Shown one piece after another: positions 59,058-64,000 of a DNA stretch of 64,000 bases. The translations under genes and the position numbers were made by a program. Numbering within the stretch: the stretch's first letter is position 1; every line of letters begins with the position of its first letter. The notes under the pieces are model-generated. The model was not told the origin of the DNA. It ran no database searches and saw only the letters and a program-made list of their open reading frames with translations. This DNA is from Lewinellaceae bacterium (GTDB lineage Bacteria; Bacteroidota; Bacteroidia; Chitinophagales; Saprospiraceae): positions 62,001 to 126,000 of the forward strand of contig JACJYC010000002.1 in the NCBI GenBank assembly GCA_020636325.1, written 5' to 3'.

Positions 59058-60443
59058 TCAGAGATCGTGTTTGGACAATCGGCGATAGAGGGCGGCGCGG
59101 GTAAGCCCGAGTTCATCGGCAGCCTTGCTGATATTCCCGCCGTGTTTGGTCATGGACTTCCGGATCGCCCAGCGTTCCAGTTCCGCCAGATTAAAGGAGT
59201 CGGGGTCCGATTCACCACCGTCCTCCATTGGGTCGCCGGTTCCGGTAGGCAGAATAAAGTCATTGATTGTCAATGTATTGCCATCTGACAAGATGACAGC
59301 CCTTTCGACGGCATGCGACAGCTCTCGGATATTTCCCGGCCAGAAATAAGCCTGCAGTTGCTTGACGGAATCCGACTGGATCCCCAGTCCTGTTTTCTGG
59401 TATTTCTTGGCGAAGATATTCAGATAATGATCGAGCAGCAAAGGGATATCTTCCCGGCGGTCGCGCAAAGGCGGCAGTTTGATCTCTACGGTATTGATGC
59501 GGTAGAGGAGGTCTTGCCGGAAGTCGTGCTCGCCGACCATATCGTAAAGCGGCATATTGGTTGCGCAGATGAGGCGGATATCAATGGGGATGGGTTGGTT
59601 GGAACCTACCCGCCGCAATTCGCGGTTTTGCAGCGCGGTCAGCAGTTTGGCCTGCAACGGCAGCGACAGGTTACCGATCTCATCCAGGAAAAGGGTGCCG
59701 CCGGAGGCAATTTCGAAACGGCCGGGCCGGTCCTCGTGCGCGTCTGTGAAGGCGCCTTTTTTATGTCCGAACAATTCGCTTTCGAACAGGGTATCGGGTA
59801 TGGCGCCCAGGTCAACCCCGATAAAAGCCGATTTCGCGCGATTGGACTGGCGGTGGATGGCGCGTGCCACCAATTCCTTTCCCGTACCGTTTTCGCCCAG
59901 GATGAGGACATTGGCTTCCGTTTTGGCAACTTTTTCTATCAGCTGAAAGACCTGCTGCATCGGCCCCGAATGCCCTATGATCTCGCCGAACGGCTGATCC
60001 AGAACGCTGTTTAACGCCTGCTGCCTTTCTTCCAATTGCCGTACCTCCTGCCGGGTCTGCGTCAACCGCAACGCGGCATGGATAGTGGCCAGCAACTTTT
60101 CATTGCGCCAGGGTTTTTCGATAAAATCTGCAGCGCCCGCGCGGATGGCTTCCACAGCCGTTTTGACATCGGCGTAGGCGGTAATCATGATGATGCTGGT
60201 GTTAGGCGCCAATTCTACCACCTTTTTTAACCAGGTAATGCCATCCTGTCCGCTGGTATCCCCCTTTTTGAAATTCATGTCCAGGAGGATGAGGTCGTAA
60301 TTTTCATTGCGGAGTAATCTGGGGAGCTGGAAGGGGTTTGATTCAACCTGAACCGAACTGAAGTGCCGGCTCAATAAAAGTTGCAGACTTAACAGGATGT
60401 CTTCTTCATCGTCGACAATTAAAATCTTAGCGTTTTCTCTCAT
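59058..60443 (-). CDS. NtrC-type sigma-54-dependent response regulator
   Basis: 461 residues. Receiver domain (1-120, phospho-acceptor D55 in LILLDMNF), AAA+ central domain with Walker A GENGTGKE (183-190), and the sigma-54-contact loop GAFTDA (230-235), where the canonical sequence is GAFTGA. Walker B is GGTLFLDEIGN. The C-terminal Fis-type helix-turn-helix is at about 430-458 (NISKAADELGLTRAALYRRL). It activates promoters used by sigma-54 RNA polymerase. Targets are unknown. A promoter with both elements lies upstream. Confidence 0.94.
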   Translation of the reverse strand: MRENAKILIVDDEEDILLSLQLLLSRHFSSVQVESNPFQLPRLLRNENYDLILLDMNFKKGDTSGQDGITWLKKVVELAPNTSIIMITAYADVKTAVEAIRAGAADFIEKPWRNEKLLATIHAALRLTQTRQEVRQLEERQQALNSVLDQPFGEIIGHSGPMQQVFQLIEKVAKTEANVLILGENGTGKELVARAIHRQSNRAKSAFIGVDLGAIPDTLFESELFGHKKGAFTDAHEDRPGRFEIASGGTLFLDEIGNLSLPLQAKLLTALQNRELRRVGSNQPIPIDIRLICATNMPLYDMVGEHDFRQDLLYRINTVEIKLPPLRDRREDIPLLLDHYLNIFAKKYQKTGLGIQSDSVKQLQAYFWPGNIRELSHAVERAVILSDGNTLTINDFILPTGTGDPMEDGGESDPDSFNLAELERWAIRKSMTKHGGNISKAADELGLTRAALYRRLSKHDL

Positions 60444-60507
60444 ACCAATGCATGACTTCCAGGAATCCTTGTGTTAATCCAAGCCGCCGGGTGGGCTCTT
60501 TTTCCTA

Positions 60508-60542
60508 CAAAGATAAGGTGCTCATTAAAAGGTTGCTTCAAA
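60508..60542 (-). promoter_or_regulatory. Promoter of the NtrC/NtrB-like operon
   Basis: On the minus strand TATCTTTG (60508-60515) is a perfect -7 element, and TTTG (60539-60542) is the -33 element 23 bases away. The start codon lies 64 bases downstream at 60443. Confidence 0.6.
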
Positions 60543-60604
60543 GTGTTCGAAAATGAACATTTTTTTAATTAAGATGGGTTCAATCCCCACATACCCCTAT
60601 TGCG

Positions 60605-60639
60605 AAATTAAAATACCCGGTGCAGGTGCAACCGGGTAT
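60605..60639 (-). terminator. Rho-independent terminator on the minus strand
   Basis: A perfect nine-base stem ATACCCGGT/ACCGGGTAT with a nine-base loop. Read on the minus strand it is followed by TTTTAATTT. It is about 185 bases after the stop of the ssb gene at 60823 and probably ends that transcript. Confidence 0.6.
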
Positions 60640-60822
60640 CTATTGGAATGGGGCCCACGGACAGTGTGCAATCGGAAGAAAACATAGGAAAGTCCTGACT
60701 GTCCGCGATGTTTCAGGGTTTCAGGTGCGCGTTTCCGGGGTCAGGCGCTTATCCGGGGACCGTCAGCCTGACTGCGCAGGATCAGGTTCCGGATAAGCGC
60801 TCATGTTCATGGAATGGAGGCC
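60640..60822. other. Possible structured 3' region downstream of ssb
   Basis: A 12-base perfect inverted repeat (GCGCTTATCCGG at 60745-60756, CCGGATAAGCGC at 60789-60800) and an eight-base one (CGGACAGT at 60658-60665, ACTGTCCG at 60698-60705) lie between the ssb stop and the terminator hairpin at 60605-60639. No ORF is seen. The wider gap 60444-60822 holds, besides these, only the promoter of the NtrC-like operon. Confidence 0.5.
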
Positions 60823-61158
60823 TTACGGCTTGCTCAGGAGGGCAAACTCATCGACCACCACTTCCGGTATCGACCGGTCGATGCCTTCCTTGTCCTTGTA
60901 GTTTCGGTAGGTTAGCTTACCCCTTACGGCCACTTCCTTGCCTTTTTTGAGCAGGTTGCCGGCAACTTCGGCCGTTTTGCCCCAGGCTACGATATTGTGC
61001 CATTGGGTGGAGGTAACCTTGTCGCCGTTGGCGTTGCGATAGCTTTCACTGGTGGCCATGGTAAACCGGGCAAATGCGCGGCCGCTTTCGAGCGTTTTGG
61101 TTTCGGGGTCGCGGCCCAGGTTGCCGATGAGCAGGATGCTGTTTTTAAGTCCGTTCAT
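60823..61158 (-). CDS. ssb: Single-stranded DNA-binding protein (short form)
   Basis: 111 residues: an OB-fold with NSILLIGNLGRDPETKTLESGRAFARFTMATSES and WHNIVAWGKTAEVAGNLLKKGKEVAVRGKLTYRNY. It is shorter than the housekeeping Ssb (about 150-180) and lacks the acidic C-terminal tip that recruits partner proteins. It ends with VVVDEFALLSKP. A second, related gene lies 79 bases upstream in the same direction. Such short paralogues may serve in recombination, uptake or plasmid functions. Confidence 0.88.
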   Translation of the reverse strand: MNGLKNSILLIGNLGRDPETKTLESGRAFARFTMATSESYRNANGDKVTSTQWHNIVAWGKTAEVAGNLLKKGKEVAVRGKLTYRNYKDKEGIDRSIPEVVVDEFALLSKP

Positions 61159-61237
61159 GATGGAAAAATTTTTACATGATTTGAAATGGACGGATCGTTC
61201 TATCCATCAAGTTAAAAAGAGATTGCGCGTTGACGTT

Positions 61238-61567
61238 TCAGTTCAGTACCATAAATTCATTCACGATGATTTCGGATAAGTAACGGGTATTTCCTTCGGG
61301 ATCGTCGAAGCTCCGGTGGGTCAGTTTCCCCTGAATGGCCACTTCTTTGCCCTTTTTCATCAATACATGCATGATCTCGGCGATCTTGCCCCACCCGACC
61401 AGATGGTGCCACTGCAGGTCGACAATGCGTTCTCCCTGGTTGTTCTTGAACACTTCCTTGGTCGCGATGGAAACCCTTGCGATTGCGTTACCGTTCTCGA
61501 GCTGTTTGTACTCCACCTCTTTGCCGAGGCTGCCGATAAGCTGGACATGGTTGCGCATGTTATTCAT
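61238..61567 (-). CDS. Single-stranded DNA-binding protein paralogue (short form)
   Basis: 109 residues, an OB-fold like that of the neighbouring ssb (RNHVQLIGSLGKEVEYKQLENGNAIARVSIATKE, WHHLVGWGKIAEIMHVLMKKGKEVAIQGKLTHRSF). The N-terminus lines up residue for residue with the neighbour (MNNMRNHVQLIG with MNGLKNSILLIG), supporting the start at 61567. It also lacks the acidic tail. The two genes probably arose by duplication and are transcribed together from the promoter at 61634-61641. Confidence 0.87.
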   Translation of the reverse strand: MNNMRNHVQLIGSLGKEVEYKQLENGNAIARVSIATKEVFKNNQGERIVDLQWHHLVGWGKIAEIMHVLMKKGKEVAIQGKLTHRSFDDPEGNTRYLSEIIVNEFMVLN

Positions 61568-61633
61568 GTTACTTCGATTTTAAAATTAAACCATCTGATT
61601 AATCGCGGCCGCTGTTGTTGTCAACTGACATGG

Positions 61634-61641
61634 CAAAGGTA
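61634..61641 (-). promoter_or_regulatory. -7 element of the ssb pair
   Basis: On the minus strand TACCTTTG is a perfect TAnnTTTG match, about 66 bases before the start codon at 61567. Confidence 0.55.
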
Positions 61642-61690
61642 GGGGCGGCCGGAAGCAGGAGTCGTTCACAAGCCGGTTAATGTCGTTTGT

Positions 61691-61728
61691 ATTCGTTTGT
61701 AGCCGGTTGTATTCGACTACAAACGAAT
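61691..61728. repeat. 12-base perfect inverted repeat upstream of the ssb pair
   Basis: ATTCGTTTGTAG (61691-61702) and CTACAAACGAAT (61717-61728) are exact complements with a 14-base spacer. Another copy of TCGTTTGTATTCG overlaps to the left. It could be an operator or recombination site for the ssb genes, or part of a repeat. Confidence 0.7.
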
Positions 61729-61865
61729 AAATTTCATAAATAGCTGATGGTCAAAAATTTAAATGGATTCCGATTTTAACCGCTTCAACGCTGATTACTC
61801 TACTCAAAAAGCGGTTTTTGCTTTTTCAAGGGCAGTTCCGGATTTTTTTCCAAAGAAAGGCCGGG

Positions 61866-62624
61866 TCAGAAGAGGTCGAACAGCATCAGGATCGCGATAA
61901 TGATCATGACGATCAGCAGGCGATACGCCCAGAGATTGGCTTTCGGATAGCGGGAGGCAAACCGCGCGGTATAGTATCCCCCGATCGTTTGGCCGATGGC
62001 CATCAGGCCGCCGATCTTCCAGTCGATCAGACCGCGCCATTGGAAGATGATGATAGCGATCAGGGTAAGAAAACAGACGATCACGCTTTTCATCACGTTG
62101 GCATCAATGAGGCTGAAACGGGCGCCCAGAACGGTAGCTGCCAGGAAAAAGATCCCCATCCCCATCTGGATGAAGCCGCCGTAGAACCCCAGACCGATGA
62201 ACAGCGGGCCGGCAATCCAGGGGTTGGGTTTGGCGGGCGCCTCGGTCTCCCGCAGCCAACGGCTTGGTTTGACCAGCGTCACCAATAACATGAATACCAT
62301 CAGGAACCGGAATACGCCCCGGAATTGGTCGTTGCTCACCACGGTAGCCAGCAGCGCGCCGGCCACCGCACCGATCAGGGTAAAAGCGATATAGATTTTG
62401 GAATGGCTCAGGTCCAGTCGCCCGTTTCTGTAAAAAGCGAAGGTGCTCGCGGCGGATTGGGTGAATACGCCTACGCGGTTGGTGCCGTTGGCCAGGGTCG
62501 GCGGCAGGCCCAGCACTTCCGTCAGGATGGTCAGGGTAATGGCGGACCCATTGCCGGCGAGGGTGTTGATGGCCCCGGCAATCGCACTGCCGGCAATCGC
62601 AATGACATAAGCGCTCCAATCCAT
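61866..62624 (-). CDS. TauE/SafE-family permease
   Basis: 252 residues with eight or so hydrophobic helices. The family pattern NTLAGNGSAITLTILTEVLGLPPTLANGTNRVGVF near residues 20-55 and GLGFYGGFIQMGMGIFFLAATVLGARFSLIDANVMKSVIVCF near residues 150-195 are characteristic of sulfite/organosulfonate exporters and related anion permeases. The substrate is not known. The promoter-like element at 62644-62651 lies 20 bases before its start. Confidence 0.88.
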   Translation of the reverse strand: MDWSAYVIAIAGSAIAGAINTLAGNGSAITLTILTEVLGLPPTLANGTNRVGVFTQSAASTFAFYRNGRLDLSHSKIYIAFTLIGAVAGALLATVVSNDQFRGVFRFLMVFMLLVTLVKPSRWLRETEAPAKPNPWIAGPLFIGLGFYGGFIQMGMGIFFLAATVLGARFSLIDANVMKSVIVCFLTLIAIIIFQWRGLIDWKIGGLMAIGQTIGGYYTARFASRYPKANLWAYRLLIVMIIIAILMLFDLF

Positions 62625-62643
62625 ATGGTCGATTATTATGGGG

Positions 62644-62651
62644 CAAAGTTA
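62644..62651 (-). promoter_or_regulatory. -7 element of the TauE/SafE permease gene
   Basis: Minus strand TAACTTTG, a perfect TAnnTTTG match, 20 bases before the start codon at 62624. Confidence 0.6.
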
Positions 62652-62694
62652 CGATTTGCCCCGATGGGTAGCGCAGGTTTACGGACTCAATTAA

Positions 62695-62702
62695 TACCTT
62701 TG
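62695..62702 (+). promoter_or_regulatory. -7 element of the DUF5117 metalloprotease gene
   Basis: TACCTTTG, a perfect TAnnTTTG match, 24 bases before the ATG at 62727. It forms a divergent promoter region with the element at 62644-62651. Confidence 0.6.
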
Positions 62703-62726
62703 CAATCATCCACATACCGATCCGAT

Positions 62727-64000
62727 ATGAAAAAATTCGTTTTACCCTTCTTTATCGCGTTATTGACCGTAATAACGCTGGGCGCCCAACAGCCGGCAGC
62801 GGCCAGGAAAGCCGAACCTGCCCAGACCATCAGCCAGAAAACAGCCGATTGGAAGGCGTTCAAGGGTTTTTTCAATTATTACTGGGATGAAACAGCCGGA
62901 AAGATCTGGCTGGAGGTTGATAAATGGGATACGGAGTTTTTGTACATCAACTCCCTGTCGGCCGGAGTGGGTTCGAATGACATCGGCCTGGATCGCAACC
63001 AGCTCGGGCGCGACCGGGTGGTCAAATTCAGCCGGATAGGCCCCAAGGTCCTGTTGGTGCAGCCCAACTACGACTACCGGGCGAACAGCGATAACCCGGA
63101 TGAAAAGGCCAGCGTCGCCGAAGCCTTTGCACAATCGGTATTGTACGGGTTTAAAGTGGAAGCCGCTGAAGGCGATAAAGCCCTGATCGACCTGACGCCT
63201 TTCCTGATGGAGGACGCGCACAATGTGGCCGACCGGCTCAGGACCAGCAACCAGGGGACGTATAAAGTGGACGCCAACCGGTCGGCCATTTACCTGGATC
63301 GCACCCGGAACTTCCCCAAAAACTCCGAATTTGAAACCATCCTGACCTTTACCGGCGACCCGAAAGGGGCCTGGATCCGGTCCGTAACGCCGTCGCCCGA
63401 GTCGGTGACCGTCCGCGAACATCATTCGTTCGTCGAATTGCCGGATGCCGGGTATACACCCCGGGAATACGACCCGCGCAGCGGTTATTTCCCGACAAGC
63501 TACTATGACTACGCCACCCCGATCGATCAGCCGCTGGTCAAGCGCTTTATCACCCGCCACCGGCTGGAGAAAAAAGACCCTTCGGCCCCGCTCAGCGAGC
63601 CGGTCAAGCCGATCATCTACTACCTGGACCGGGGGACTCCCGAGCCCGTCCGCTCCGCCTTGCTGGAAGGCGCCCGCTGGTGGAACCAGGCCTATACCGC
63701 CGCCGGTTACAAGGATGCATTCCGGGTGGAGATCCTGCCCGAAGGCGCCGACCCCATGGACGTTCGGTACAACATGATCAACTGGGTACACCGCTCCACC
63801 AGGGGGTGGTCGTACGGCAGTTCGGTAGTGGATCCCCGCACCGGCGAGATCATCAAGGGCCATGTGCTGCTCGGTTCGCTGCGCGTCCGCCAGGATTTTA
63901 TGATCGCCCAGGGGCTCATTGACGCCTATGAGGACGGCACGAACCCTGATCCGCGCATGATGGAAATGGCGCTGGCCCGCCTTCGGCAGCTATCGGCCCA
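62727..64000 (+). CDS. DUF5117/DUF5118-type zinc metalloprotease, secreted (3' partial)
   Basis: The frame starts at ATG 62727 (MKKFVLPFFIALLTVITLGAQ, signal peptide) and remains open to the last base, about 424 residues. The DUF5118-type start (ISQKTADWKAFKGFFNYYWDE) and the DUF5117 region (KIWLEVDKWDTEFLYINSLSAGVGSNDIGLDRNQ, later REHHSFVELPDAGYTPREYDPRSGYF) match the large secreted metalloproteases common in Bacteroidota. The HExxH zinc site expected near residue 450-500 lies beyond the window. No frameshift was noticed in the visible part. The family degrades proteins outside the cell or in the periplasm, but its natural substrate is not established. Confidence 0.87.
   Translation, partial: MKKFVLPFFIALLTVITLGAQQPAAARKAEPAQTISQKTADWKAFKGFFNYYWDETAGKIWLEVDKWDTEFLYINSLSAGVGSNDIGLDRNQLGRDRVVKFSRIGPKVLLVQPNYDYRANSDNPDEKASVAEAFAQSVLYGFKVEAAEGDKALIDLTPFLMEDAHNVADRLRTSNQGTYKVDANRSAIYLDRTRNFPKNSEFETILTFTGDPKGAWIRSVTPSPESVTVREHHSFVELPDAGYTPREYDPRSGYFPTSYYDYATPIDQPLVKRFITRHRLEKKDPSAPLSEPVKPIIYYLDRGTPEPVRSALLEGARWWNQAYTAAGYKDAFRVEILPEGADPMDVRYNMINWVHRSTRGWSYGSSVVDPRTGEIIKGHVLLGSLRVRQDFMIAQGLIDAYEDGTNPDPRMMEMALARLRQLSA

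Larger units (their letters stand above)
61568..61865. other. Intergenic region with the ssb promoter and a 12-base inverted repeat
   Basis: 298 bases between the ssb paralogue and the end of the permease gene. It contains the -7 element at 61634-61641 and an inverted repeat at 61691-61728. AT-rich sequence follows to 61800. No ORF or RNA gene is seen. Confidence 0.5.

Noticed and set aside
60570..60600. T-arm-like sequence GGGTTCAATCCCC that suggested a tRNA
   Set aside because: Upstream sequence has no anticodon arm or D-arm of the right spacing, and no acceptor stem pairs with it.

Overview
The window looks like chromosomal DNA of a Bacteroidota bacterium, most likely of the class Saprospiria (Lewinella/Haliscomenobacter-type). 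The signs are type IX secretion (T9SS) C-terminal sorting domains on several secreted proteins, giant periplasmic two-component propeller sensors, a LytTR response regulator, an M56/BlaI pair carrying TonB-like repeats, DUF4294 and DUF5117 family proteins, a carB without the C-terminal allosteric domain, and recurrent TAnnTTTG (-7) promoter elements. Base composition is moderately GC-rich. No rRNA, tRNA, CRISPR array, prophage or complete insertion sequence was seen. The taxonomic call is an inference from gene families, not a database result.

Layout. 1-2611: two T9SS cargo proteins, the first cut by the window edge. 2614-10911: a propeller-adenylate cyclase sensor, an SRPBCC/GyrI-like protein, a membrane protein resembling the sensor half of AraC-type regulators, an M48 metalloprotease lipoprotein, an acyl-CoA dehydrogenase and a head-GIN protein. 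11067-20062: serine hydrolase-TPR fusion, carB, a YqeY protein, an ALDH7-like aldehyde dehydrogenase, a ComM/YifB ATPase and a six-TM protein. 20063-20780 is gene-free and repeat-bearing. 20781-24166: a three-gene ABC importer, a remnant of a leucine-rich T9SS protein and a DUF3830 protein. 24359-28239: LytTR regulator plus propeller histidine kinase. 28972-31344: a tight operon of a Vat-like acetyltransferase, an ADP-ribosylglycohydrolase and a LOG-family protein. 31356-41472: GT39 glycosyltransferase, a 994-residue lipase-like secreted protein, GNAT, VOC, M20 and M19 peptidases, DUF4294 and dihydrofolate reductase. 41548-46251: a MITE-like insertion, rnhB, and a TPR-blaI-blaR1-like operon. 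46596-49900: a helical protein, ferritin and an HD/Pycsar-effector-type membrane protein. 50289-60443: Lon, a small carboxypeptidase-regulatory-like protein, a secreted PPAD-like arginine deiminase, a beta-barrel protein and an NtrB/NtrC-type pair. 60823-64000: two tandem ssb paralogues, a TauE/SafE permease and a truncated DUF5117 metalloprotease.

How it fits together. Most of the window is housekeeping metabolism mixed with envelope and secretion functions. Signalling is rich: two propeller sensors with different outputs (cAMP synthesis, and a LytTR phosphorelay), one sigma-54 two-component pair, and a BlaI/M56 pair whose sensor has an unusual string of TonB-plug, TonB_C and T9SS-type domains.

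The items most worth a second look are the arginine deiminase with the complete PPAD catalytic set and its two specificity arginines, the HD-PycTM effector-like protein without a neighbouring Pycsar cyclase, the M56 fusion, the Vat-like gene in a possible ADP-ribose operon, and a set of non-coding elements: two TAAGTNN heptamer arrays, an 80-base palindrome, and a 134-base MITE-like insertion with a perfect 9-base target duplication.
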